Assembly: GCF_002109495.1 (NCBI RefSeq)
Contig: NZ_LVJN01000014.1
Span: forward strand, 62,001-126,000
Length of the DNA stretch: 64,000 nt
Direction of reading: 5' to 3'
Source: Magnetofaba australis IT-1
GTDB taxonomy: Bacteria; Pseudomonadota; Magnetococcia; Magnetococcales; Magnetococcaceae
The position numbers were made by a program, and so were the translations under genes. The notes below the pieces were generated by a model that saw nothing but the letters and a program-made list of their open reading frames with translations, made no database searches and was not told where the DNA came from. Shown here piece after piece: positions 44,815-52,678 of the stretch (position 1 is its first letter; every line of letters starts with the position of its first letter).

Positions 44815-46355
44815 CGCGCAACCCTCGCGCGTTTGGGATCCAGAGCCTCGCTCAACCACTCGAACAGGAAGGGATCCGTCTGGCGCAAATCGGGAAATTG
44901 CAAACGGCTCTCCTGGAAATAGCGTTCTCGAACCGCCAGTGGCTCCGCCATGCCACTGCTGCTCCAACGCGCGCGTAGCGACGCGACATCATAAAAGTGA
45001 ACGCCATTGAGGTCTTGTTGAGCGACATCGGCATCAAACCGCCATCCGGTCAACAATCGCGAGAGTAGTGCGGGGTCCGCCAATCTCTCGCCGCTTTCCA
45101 CAATAGCCGATAGAAGCGCCATCAGTGGCTTGCGCTGTGATTCCAGCCGCTCCTGGGGAACAGCCAAAACATAAAGCGTATCCAGCCGCCTGTCGTCTGG
45201 CGGCGGGATCAAGCGCGCGCCGCCATTTGCCGTCGCCTGCCTGAGGAAGCGCCCCTCGGTCACGCCTGCATCTAACAAATTGTTCGACACCGCGCGCGTG
45301 ACGTCTTGCGGGCTGACTTCCACCATCCGCACCGCGTCCAAAGACAATCCAGCTTGTTGGAGCGCAACGAACAGATGGAACCGGCCAACACCGCCCTTCT
45401 CTACGCCGATGGCGCGTCCTTGTAATTGAGATACACTTTGGATCCCAGACTCCCAACTGGCGACCACCCCCCTCTGAGCGGCGCCATGAGAGAGCACGGT
45501 CAGTGCTTTTAGCTCCATTCCGCGACTGATCGCGTTGAGAAAGCGGGTCAACGACATCACGACGCCATCCACATTGGCGCCCAGGAGCATACTTTCGGCT
45601 GAGATGGCGTCCTCTATGAATTCCAGCTTGATTCGATTGCCTTGCTCTGCGTTAAGCCGCTCCGCGGCAAGCAGAAGTGGGGCGTGCCAAGGACGTTTTG
45701 GCAACAAAATGCGCAGAGTTTCCGCCCTTCGACCCAAATCTGGGAGCGCGCTTGCAAACGCCTCTTCGTCTGCGTGTTTGAGCACATTGGAGAATTTGAC
45801 GCGCGCCTGAAACCTGTCCAGCCCTTTACGCGCGCCTTTCAGATCCGCCTTTACATCCAGATCGGTTACGATCAATAGGCGCCCAGACGCTTCCAGATAA
45901 TAGAGAAAACGTTGGAAGTCATCGTAGTTTGTCGCATTGACCCGCAGTTCAAACGGGAGATCGACATAGCCGCTCTGCGTACTGGAAGCCAACGGCCGGA
46001 TCTCTTTGACCAACACCCCGGAGAGGCGCGCATAGCGCATCAATTCCGGGATGGTGCGTACGGTCTCCAACTCCGTACTGGAAGGCTGCAATGCCGGGAA
46101 ACGCAATGCGAACTGCGCCATCTCCTGACGATAGGCGTTCAATTTTGCTTCCCGGCGCGGCAGCATGCGCACATTGCGCGCATACTCCCGACGTTTCTTC
46201 TCAAGCTTTTCCTGTTTGGCGGCGACGGCTTCAAAACGCTGCAGCAAAGGCTCCACCACATTGACGTAGCCGCCAATGACGACAAGAAACGCAACGCAAA
46301 GATGCAGCGCGCGACGGTCGCTGGGTTTCAGATTTTTGTATGCCTGAACAATCAT
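44811..46355 (-). CDS. gspM: GspM/PilO-like protein fused to a periplasmic solute-binding domain
   Basis: A 514-aa protein; ordinary GspM is about 160-200. Residues 1-205 are GspM/PilO-like: a membrane segment (LHLCVAFLVVIGGYVNVVEP, 17-36), a coiled coil (about 40-80) and a ferredoxin-like domain with PFELRVNATNYDDFQRFLYY and RLLIVTDLDVKA. Residues about 213-500 resemble substrate-binding proteins of the NMT1/SsuA/TauA type: TLRILLPKRPWHAPLLLAAE, LQGRAIGVEKGGVGRFHLFV, ALQQAGLSLDAVRMVEVSPQ and DVTRAVSNNLLDAGVTEG. The second domain would be in the periplasm. The frame is continuous with no internal start that suggests two genes. Its ligand is unknown. Its stop overlaps gspC. Confidence 0.82.
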   Translation of the reverse strand: MIVQAYKNLKPSDRRALHLCVAFLVVIGGYVNVVEPLLQRFEAVAAKQEKLEKKRREYARNVRMLPRREAKLNAYRQEMAQFALRFPALQPSSTELETVRTIPELMRYARLSGVLVKEIRPLASSTQSGYVDLPFELRVNATNYDDFQRFLYYLEASGRLLIVTDLDVKADLKGARKGLDRFQARVKFSNVLKHADEEAFASALPDLGRRAETLRILLPKRPWHAPLLLAAERLNAEQGNRIKLEFIEDAISAESMLLGANVDGVVMSLTRFLNAISRGMELKALTVLSHGAAQRGVVASWESGIQSVSQLQGRAIGVEKGGVGRFHLFVALQQAGLSLDAVRMVEVSPQDVTRAVSNNLLDAGVTEGRFLRQATANGGARLIPPPDDRRLDTLYVLAVPQERLESQRKPLMALLSAIVESGERLADPALLSRLLTGWRFDADVAQQDLNGVHFYDVASLRARWSSSGMAEPLAVRERYFQESRLQFPDLRQTDPFLFEWLSEALDPKRARVAR

Positions 46356-46365
46356 CTGCGCCCCA

Positions 46366-47592
46366 TTATAATTCCGACGCTTCTTCCGGCATCGTCAACA
46401 GTGGCGCAATGAGCCGCATCTCGATGCGAAATTTGACCTGCGCCTGATCCTGATTCTCCCCTTTTTGCAACAGGGGCGTCCGCACATCCTCAAACAGATC
46501 CGCATTGCTTAAACGCCACAGCAGGTGACCCACCTCCAGTTCGCTGTCCGCCACGCCTTCCAGCGCAATCAAACCACTGCGTTCAATGGCGATGCGCTCC
46601 AGAGCCACAGCGCCAGGCATGGTGTCGCCGATAGCGCCCAACGCGCGCAGCGCGCTGATTCTCTCCGTAGTCAGCGTCTTGATCTCATCCAACTGTTGAG
46701 TGAGTTCGCCAATGCGAGAGGCGACTTGGTTGGAACGGTTGGCGCGCATTTTCAGCGTCGAGACTTGACGCTCGAGCGCCTGAACCTGCTCCTCCAAAGT
46801 CAGCAAATTGGCAAAACCAAGAAATAGCAGAGCCGCGGCAAAACCCGCGACAGCGGCCCCCAAACGCAATTTGGCGCCCGCATCCGTCGGCAGATTGTCC
46901 AACTCCTTCAAAAACGCCGTGAAGGTGACGCCTGCGCAAAGCGTTTGGCTGGGATCAAATGCGTTGAAGTCATACTCTTCGACTGTCGCCCGGGGCCAAA
47001 GCGCAGCAAACGTCTGCGCCATTAATGTTGGGTCCGAACAGCCGGAAACAAAAACCCGCGCTGGCGGCTCCGGCGCCGCTTGATTGATCCACTGAAGCGC
47101 CAATGTGCGTTGCCGTTCAGCATTAAAAATACACCAGTCAATCAATATATTGTCTCGCCACACATAGGCGGAAAGACGCTGAGCGGCGTGCCGTAACACC
47201 AAGCGCACACCTTGGCCGGGAGGGGTGCGCAACTCCGGCATCCAAACCCGTGTCACCTGCGCGCCATCAATCCTCTGATCGGCAAGTGACGTTTGCATGG
47301 CATCGCGTGGCAACGCAGCCAGGCACACATGGTTTTCATCAATTCGCCAATGGTCAATCGCGTAGGCGTCCACACCCTGCGGAAGCGTCTCTTCTGCCGT
47401 TAAAGCCAAGAACTCCGACAACCCCTTTGGCTCTACGCCCTGGCAATCCAAACGTCGTAACAAGAGTTGCCCTTCGCCACCGAGCAACGCGACCTGGGGT
47501 GTGCGCGACCACCGCTTCGTCGGCAGTTGCTGTTGCCGCCAACTGCTTTTGTCTACTGCGCCGCTGCGCGATTGTTGCAACGGAGCGCTCAT
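46366..47592 (-). CDS. gspL: T2SS inner-membrane protein GspL
   Basis: A 408-aa protein. The N-terminal half is a cytoplasmic actin-like fold (GLSEFLALTAEETLPQGVDA, VRLVLRHAAQRLSAYVWRDN). One membrane segment follows (LGAAVAGFAAALLFLGFANL, about 255-275), then a coiled coil (LEEQVQALERQVSTLKMRAN) and a PilN-like periplasmic domain (GAVALERIAIERSGLIALEG). GspL recruits GspE and pairs with GspM. The start at 47592 overlaps the gspK stop (ATGA); the open frame back to 47751 is in gspK and rejected. Confidence 0.87.
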   Translation of the reverse strand: MSAPLQQSRSGAVDKSSWRQQQLPTKRWSRTPQVALLGGEGQLLLRRLDCQGVEPKGLSEFLALTAEETLPQGVDAYAIDHWRIDENHVCLAALPRDAMQTSLADQRIDGAQVTRVWMPELRTPPGQGVRLVLRHAAQRLSAYVWRDNILIDWCIFNAERQRTLALQWINQAAPEPPARVFVSGCSDPTLMAQTFAALWPRATVEEYDFNAFDPSQTLCAGVTFTAFLKELDNLPTDAGAKLRLGAAVAGFAAALLFLGFANLLTLEEQVQALERQVSTLKMRANRSNQVASRIGELTQQLDEIKTLTTERISALRALGAIGDTMPGAVALERIAIERSGLIALEGVADSELEVGHLLWRLSNADLFEDVRTPLLQKGENQDQAQVKFRIEMRLIAPLLTMPEEASEL

Positions 47593-48641
47593 TTCCAGGA
47601 TTCCCGCCATACCGGAAACAACAAACGGCGCGCATCCAGACTCACGGTCGCGCGGATTTTCTGCTCCGCCTTGCGCTGTGGATCCTGCGCCACGCCATAG
47701 ATGCTGAAGGTATCGGATTTCACCGCCACGTACGGCGCCATGCTGCGCCACTTTTTGGCGCGTTGAATCATCTGCGGCGAAGATTTGCCTGCACCCTCCT
47801 GTAAGAACGCCTTCGGCAGGAAAAATTTCACCACGGCTTCCATATTTCGGAATGCGACGCCCTGTCCGTTGGCGCCGCGACGTTTGAGAATTTCTGCGAC
47901 CTGTTTTTGGTCAAAACCGAGCATGGTCAACACCTGTTTTGGCGCAGTATTCAGATTAACGCGACCAGAGGAGACGCAAGTTAACAACGCGCTCAGCGGC
48001 GGTGCGTCAACCTGGGCGGCGCGAACATCGCGTCCACCCCACTCACTCAGTTGGGCAAACGCCTGTAGGGATTGAATTGGTCCCGTCACGAGCATTGACT
48101 GCGGCGGACCACCCTGCTTGTGGTTTTTTTGCATATTAAGCCAAGCTTGCGCCTGTTCCGCCCCCGGCAGTTGGTTACGAAAACGGATGATCGCCTCCGC
48201 CAACACGGTTGAGAGCCCGGGGGCGCGCGCCAACTGTTCCGCCGTTGCGACATTGATATTCAAGCGGGCGCTCTCATCAACTACCCCAAAGACCGGTTCC
48301 TCTTTTTGCTGTTGCGGCGTGACTTGCTCAAACTCCGGAATTTGCGCGGAGAAGAGCGTCTCTCCCAGGAGCTGCTCGGCAAAAAAATCGGCGTCGTTTC
48401 GCCACGTGTCTCCCAAAGCATGAACTGGCCGCGCCGACTCCTGAAGAATCCGCGCCGCGATCAAATGGATTCCGCCTCGCGCCGCCCAGCGCAGGCGAGA
48501 GTCCGTCAAAGCCAGGGTCTGCGCGCGCGCCTCCAGACGCACGTTATACGCGAGGGTCGCCGCCACGCCGCCCAGGATCACCATGACCCACAGCGCCATG
48601 AGCAGCACAAACCCAGAGGAGTATTGCTCAGCGCGCCTCAC
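47589..48641 (-). CDS. gspK: T2SS minor pseudopilin GspK
   Basis: A 350-aa pseudopilin. The N-terminus SSGFVLLMALWVMVILGGVA has the prepilin cleavage site before Phe and, as typical of GspK, no Glu at position 5. The body carries the SAM-like helical region (ESARLNINVATAEQLARAPG, SGRVNLNTAPKQVLTMLGFD) usual in GspK. It caps the pseudopilus tip with GspI and GspJ. Start is a GTG at 48641 overlapping the gspJ stop (GTGA), with GAGGAAG upstream. Confidence 0.92.
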   Translation of the reverse strand: MRRAEQYSSGFVLLMALWVMVILGGVAATLAYNVRLEARAQTLALTDSRLRWAARGGIHLIAARILQESARPVHALGDTWRNDADFFAEQLLGETLFSAQIPEFEQVTPQQQKEEPVFGVVDESARLNINVATAEQLARAPGLSTVLAEAIIRFRNQLPGAEQAQAWLNMQKNHKQGGPPQSMLVTGPIQSLQAFAQLSEWGGRDVRAAQVDAPPLSALLTCVSSGRVNLNTAPKQVLTMLGFDQKQVAEILKRRGANGQGVAFRNMEAVVKFFLPKAFLQEGAGKSSPQMIQRAKKWRSMAPYVAVKSDTFSIYGVAQDPQRKAEQKIRATVSLDARRLLFPVWRESWK

Positions 48642-49219
48642 CGCTTCCTCAGCACTTCGACAGGGGGCGGGGAATCGACCTCAACGCCTATGATCACGCG
48701 ACGTTGTCCACCCTGTACTGCGTTTACTTCCAGCGCCAGCGGAGCCCCTTGCGCGTCATCTCCAGACAGGTTATCACTCCACCCTGCTGGGGTCAGATAG
48801 CGAAAGCTCACTGGCTGCTGCGCGCTGTATACCACAACACCGGATGAGGGCTCCGCCGAATCATTACGCACGTTGCGCCATACATCCACGCTATCAGAAC
48901 TCTGTTTGTTGACGTATGCGACAGAGTAGATGACCCCATCCGTGGAGGCGATATCGCCGCTCCACCCCTGTGGGCTGCCAAGAAATGGGCCCGGCGCCGC
49001 TGTCAGATTACTCAGATCACGGCGCAACTGTGTGATCAGATACCGCCAATATTGATCGGCCTCCAGTCGCTGCTGGACCCGCCTGCTTGTTTCAGCGCCC
49101 ATGCTCCAGGCGCCATAAATGGCCGAAGAGACCAAACCGGCCAAACTCAACGCAATCATCAACTCAATGAGGGTGAAGCCCGCCAGCTTGCGCCGCTCAG
49201 TTGGTGATGTCGGCATCAT
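48638..49219 (-). CDS. gspJ: T2SS minor pseudopilin GspJ
   Basis: A 193-aa prepilin with cleavage site KLAGFTLIELMIALSLAGLV and Glu5, then YGAWSMGAETSRRVQQRLEA and a C-terminal beta domain (PVSFRYLTPAGWSDN). The size fits GspJ. The start at 49219 (ATGATG, preceded by GGAGGGGGAGAG) overlaps gspG by 23 bp; the frame's earlier start at 49312 lies deep in gspG. Confidence 0.88.
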   Translation of the reverse strand: MMPTSPTERRKLAGFTLIELMIALSLAGLVSSAIYGAWSMGAETSRRVQQRLEADQYWRYLITQLRRDLSNLTAAPGPFLGSPQGWSGDIASTDGVIYSVAYVNKQSSDSVDVWRNVRNDSAEPSSGVVVYSAQQPVSFRYLTPAGWSDNLSGDDAQGAPLALEVNAVQGGQRRVIIGVEVDSPPPVEVLRKR

Positions 49220-49646
49220 CCCCCTCTCCCCCTTCGGAGCCATCCTTGCCGTAACAGACGATGTCGTACCATTGCGGATTGATTTTTCCTGGAGAGACGA
49301 ACTGGTAGGCATTGCCCCAGGGGTCCATGGGGACTTCCCGCGCTTTCATATAGGGACCACGCCAATTACGCGCTGGCGGTTTGCCGCTGGGTTGTTGCAA
49401 CAACGCTTTGAGCCCCTGCTCTGAACTGGGGTAGTAGCCGTTGTCCAGTTGGTAGTTATCCAACGCCATGGCAAGATTCTCGATCTGCGCCTGGGCCGCA
49501 GCAATCTTGCCCTGTTCGGTTTTTCCAAAAAAGCGCGGCCCCACAACGGACGCCAAAACGCCAATAATCACAATCACCACCAGCAATTCAATCAGGCTGA
49601 AGCCCTTGTCAGCTTCATTAAACCTCCTGCGCACAGCACGGCTCAT
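49197..49646 (-). CDS. gspG: T2SS major pseudopilin GspG
   Basis: A 149-aa major pseudopilin. Cleavage site KGFSLIELLVVIVIIGVLAS with Glu5; GspG hallmarks follow: AQIENLAMALDNYQLDNGYY, PSSEQGLKALLQQP, WRGPYMKAREVPMDPWGNAY and the C-terminal calcium-loop-like GKDGSEGGEGDDADI. It forms the pseudopilus shaft. Start overlaps the preceding lipoprotein's stop (ATGA). Confidence 0.95.
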   Translation of the reverse strand: MSRAVRRRFNEADKGFSLIELLVVIVIIGVLASVVGPRFFGKTEQGKIAAAQAQIENLAMALDNYQLDNGYYPSSEQGLKALLQQPSGKPPARNWRGPYMKAREVPMDPWGNAYQFVSPGKINPQWYDIVCYGKDGSEGGEGDDADITN

Positions 49647-50128
49647 GGTCTTTCCTCATTCTCATTGAGTTCGCTGGTTTCGGACGCCTCTTTCGGTTCA
49701 AATGGCCCCAACAACACGGTGACCTCCCTGAGTGTCCCAGCCTGCACGACCGACAGCCGCACAGAAGGCTCTGCATGGACCTCCATCATCTGCGCATAGG
49801 CGCTGCCCATGCCGCTGATGCGCCGACCATTGATGGCGACCAGCGTATCTCCAACCGTCAACCCCACCCTGGCGGCGGGAGAGTTGGGGGTAATTCGCGT
49901 GATCCGTAGCACAGGCTCCGCAGAGATCGTCATATCTTCCGGAAGAGTCGCCCGGTCGGCCACCGTCACCATAACGCCTAATTTAGCACGATCCTGATGA
50001 ACGGAATTCCAAGCATTCGACGCCAACAAATTGTCCAACTGCATTGACTGAGCGCAACCAGCCAAGAAAGACAATAGAAGAACGGAGAACACAACGCGTC
50101 CGAATATTCGCCTGATTTTTACCTGCAT
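49643..50128 (-). CDS. PDZ-domain lipoprotein in the T2SS operon
   Basis: A 161-aa lipoprotein: signal peptide RVVFSVLLLSFLAGC with lipobox LAGC, then a PDZ domain (ITRITPNSPAARVGLTVGDT, LVAINGRRISGMGS) and an acidic tail (EPKEASETSELNENEERP). It is not a standard T2SS component. PDZ domains bind C-termini or loops; in GspC the PDZ helps choose substrates. The residue after Cys is Ala, which suggests outer-membrane sorting by the E. coli rule. It sits between gspI and gspG and overlaps gspG, so it is probably part of the machine, perhaps a pilotin or substrate-recognition protein (inference). Confidence 0.8.
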   Translation of the reverse strand: MQVKIRRIFGRVVFSVLLLSFLAGCAQSMQLDNLLASNAWNSVHQDRAKLGVMVTVADRATLPEDMTISAEPVLRITRITPNSPAARVGLTVGDTLVAINGRRISGMGSAYAQMMEVHAEPSVRLSVVQAGTLREVTVLLGPFEPKEASETSELNENEERP

Positions 50129-50132
50129 CGTT

Positions 50133-50543
50133 TCAGCTTTCCTTCAAACCCTGACGCTCCAATATCCGTTGAGCTTCCCACGTCTCCAAGCGCACATCCC
50201 GGCTCTGCCCACCACGGACAAATGAGACGATTGACACAATATGGAACAGCGCTTTCTGGCGCGAATCCTCAGACACCTCAATACGCCAGTGAAAACGCCC
50301 ATCATCTCCATCTTCACGGGTTGCCTGGAGCGGGTGATTGGTCACCGCCAGGACCAACCGGCTCTCGGCCAGATCGCGCGCACGGCCATAGTCGCTGGCC
50401 AAACCCGTAGACCACGCCGCGTTGGAAAACACGCTCAGAACCGCACTCAATCCGCCAGCGAGCACCGCTAGCGCAACCATCACTTCCAGCAGCGTAAAGC
50501 CTGTGCTTATGCCAAACCAAGCACACAACCGACGGCGTCTCAT
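50133..50543 (-). CDS. gspI: T2SS minor pseudopilin GspI
   Basis: A 136-aa prepilin with site STGFTLLEVMVALAVLAGGL (Glu5) and the typical continuation VFSNAAWSTGLASDYGRARD, LAESRL and RFHWRIEVS. GspI nucleates the tip complex with J and K. Start overlaps gspH by 4 bp. Confidence 0.88.
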   Translation of the reverse strand: MRRRRLCAWFGISTGFTLLEVMVALAVLAGGLSAVLSVFSNAAWSTGLASDYGRARDLAESRLVLAVTNHPLQATREDGDDGRFHWRIEVSEDSRQKALFHIVSIVSFVRGGQSRDVRLETWEAQRILERQGLKES

Positions 50544-51031
50544 GGCGCCAATTTCAAACGGCCAAGCGGGGCCGACATGACCAATACCAACTCCTCAGCG
50601 CCTGGCGCCGCCAGCGTCATTGTTCCGGCATCGGACGAACCGTCCGGCCAAAATCGCAACTGATTGCGCGCCGCGCCCTGCTGCCCTCCAACAGGCTGAA
50701 AAACCGCCGTCACGCTCTCCGGTAGAGTGCGGGGCGCAGGCATTCCATCCGCCTGAGCCGCCTCCGGCAAACAGACATCATGCGCATTCGCTTCGGTTAC
50801 CATCAGCGCCCTCCCGCTTTGGGATAAACGCAGACAAATCAGATGCTCGCTCTTTAGAGCGGCAAACCGCGCCATCTGCGCCATCGTGATGCAGCTTCTG
50901 GCCGCGTTCGACAGGCGGCTTGTGGTCAAGCGGTCGGAAAAGCGCGGCGCAACCACCGCCAAGGCAATGCTCATGATCGCCATAACCACCAGCAACTCGA
51001 TCAGGGAAAAGCCTCTGTCAATTGCACTCAT
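50540..51031 (-). CDS. gspH: T2SS minor pseudopilin GspH
   Basis: A 163-aa prepilin with site DRGFSLIELLVVMAIMSIAL (Glu5) and the GspH/FimT continuation APRFSDRLTTSRLSNAARSC followed by FAALKSEHLICLRLSQSGRA. It connects the tip to the GspG shaft. The gene overlaps both neighbours by 4 bp. Confidence 0.87.
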   Translation of the reverse strand: MSAIDRGFSLIELLVVMAIMSIALAVVAPRFSDRLTTSRLSNAARSCITMAQMARFAALKSEHLICLRLSQSGRALMVTEANAHDVCLPEAAQADGMPAPRTLPESVTAVFQPVGGQQGAARNQLRFWPDGSSDAGTMTLAAPGAEELVLVMSAPLGRLKLAP

Positions 51032-51393
51032 GGCCTGGCGTCAGAGGACGCGCGCCCTTTGCGTCGCTTGAACACAAACCCTTCATCGCGGGTCACGCCC
51101 ACCAGTTCCCACCCCGCATCGCCCAGCTCCGCCAAGCGCGGCTCTAATTGCTCCAACCGATTACGCTGCATCAGACGATACTCCCACTGCGTATCTGTCA
51201 CCCGCTGCACGTCGCTGCGTAACAAATCTAATTTTTCCAGCAGAGTCGACATCCCTTCCAGGCTCAACGGCTCCGAAGTAACATTCGGCGCTGGCGGCGC
51301 GCTAAAATCGGAGGCAGCCGACTGGGCGTGCGACACCCCCGACGCAACGCTGGCCGCAAGCGTGAAAACCAAGGCGAAAACCGCACGCGCCAT
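51028..51393 (-). CDS. Exported DUF4177-like small protein
   Basis: A 121-aa protein with a signal peptide (AVFALVFTLAASVASGVSHA). After a short helical stretch (LEGMSTLLEKLDLLRSDVQR) the C-terminus reads QWEYRLMQRNRLEQLEPRLA ELGDAGWELVGV split over about 35 residues, ending FVFKRRK; this resembles DUF4177 (WEYk...LN..G.eGWElv). Function unknown. Start at 51393 has GGGGAG 8 bp upstream. Its position inside the gsp operon, overlapping gspH by 4 bp, suggests a periplasmic accessory role. Confidence 0.72.
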   Translation of the reverse strand: MARAVFALVFTLAASVASGVSHAQSAASDFSAPPAPNVTSEPLSLEGMSTLLEKLDLLRSDVQRVTDTQWEYRLMQRNRLEQLEPRLAELGDAGWELVGVTRDEGFVFKRRKGRASSDARP

Positions 51394-51409
51394 CACCGTT
51401 TCTCCCCGT

Positions 51410-52639
51410 TTAGCCACCAATCAGATTCATTTCAAAAATGGGCATCAGCATGGCGACCACCACCATGCCGACAACGCCCCCCATCACCAGGATCATGACG
51501 GGCTCCAGGATGGAGGTGAGGGTTTTCACCGTCTCATCCGTCTGGCGCTCGTAGATGGCGGCGACCTTCAGCATCATCGTGCCCACCCGGCCAGACTCCT
51601 CGCCCAACGTAATCATCTCCGTCACCAGTTCCGGAAACGCGCCAGTCGCCGCAAACGTCGGTCCGATGCGTCCACCCTCGCGTATGGCGTTGAGCGATCC
51701 GGTTATCGCATCTGAGATCACCGCATTGCCCGCCACCCCTTTACCGGCCTCAAAGGTAGTCAGCAACGGCACGCCCGAATCCAACAAGGTGCCCATAATC
51801 CGGCACAGTCGCGCCATGGCGACCTTACTAACAAAATCGCCGATTAACGGCGTTTTGAGTTGAATCCGGTCCAGTGTCAGACGTCCATTAGGCGTTTGAC
51901 CATAGGTATGCACGCCGACATACAGACCCACCAGCGTTCCAACAATCAGCCACCACCCCTGCTGCAGCACATCGCCGATCCCCAGCATGATCAGCGTCGG
52001 CGTTGGCAACGCCTGCCCCATGTCTTCAAACATCACCGCAAACTTGGGGATGACGAAAACGAACAGAATCAAGATCGAACCCAACATCGCCAACATCATC
52101 AACGCAGGGTAGGTCATCGCGCCCTTGATCTTGGCGGCCAACTCCTCATCGGCTTCGCGCATGTCCGCCAAACGCTCCACCATCTGATCGAGGATTCCAC
52201 CAGTCTCGCCTGCGCGGACCATATTGACATACAGCGCGTTAAAATAGCCCGGATGTCGAGTCAGCGCCTCCGACAGGGTTGCCCCGGCGCGCACATCTTC
52301 ATCCACCTGACCGAGGGCATCCGACAACTGCGGAATCTTCTCTTGTTTCTTAATAAATTTCAGCGCCTTGGCCAGAGGAAAACCGGCGTTTAGCAGAGTC
52401 GCCATCTGCCGCGTTACCCGCGTTATCTCCTTTGGCTTGACGGCTTTCTTGAAGGCGAACAGCGAACCCTCTGTTGACGCGCCGCCCACGCCCTCCGCTG
52501 ACTCGTCGCAAGCTTGTACAGAGGTCGGCTTGAGTCCCATCTGACGCAACAATCCGACCGCCTCGCGACGGTCCGATGCGTCCACTTCTCCGCTGCGTTT
52601 GACCCCTTTGTCCAACGCAGTATAGGCAAATTTGGCCAT
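51410..52639 (-). CDS. gspF: T2SS inner-membrane platform protein GspF
   Basis: A 409-aa protein with two T2SSF domains. First: TRVTRQMATLLNAGFPLAKA, DEDVRAGATLSEALTRHP and ARAGETGGILDQMVERLA-type sequence, then membrane segments (ALMMLAMLGSILILFVFVIP). Second: MARLCRIMGTLLDSGVPLLT and EMITLGEESGRVGTMMLKVA, then the last membrane segment (PVMILVMGGVVGMVVVAMLM). It is the core to which GspE binds. It is the first machine gene after the exported FG-GAP proteins, 39 bp after the preceding stop. Confidence 0.94.
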   Translation of the reverse strand: MAKFAYTALDKGVKRSGEVDASDRREAVGLLRQMGLKPTSVQACDESAEGVGGASTEGSLFAFKKAVKPKEITRVTRQMATLLNAGFPLAKALKFIKKQEKIPQLSDALGQVDEDVRAGATLSEALTRHPGYFNALYVNMVRAGETGGILDQMVERLADMREADEELAAKIKGAMTYPALMMLAMLGSILILFVFVIPKFAVMFEDMGQALPTPTLIMLGIGDVLQQGWWLIVGTLVGLYVGVHTYGQTPNGRLTLDRIQLKTPLIGDFVSKVAMARLCRIMGTLLDSGVPLLTTFEAGKGVAGNAVISDAITGSLNAIREGGRIGPTFAATGAFPELVTEMITLGEESGRVGTMMLKVAAIYERQTDETVKTLTSILEPVMILVMGGVVGMVVVAMLMPIFEMNLIGG

Positions 52640-52678
52640 GGAGTGATCTCATTGCAGCGCGCGCATACCGCGCGGCAT

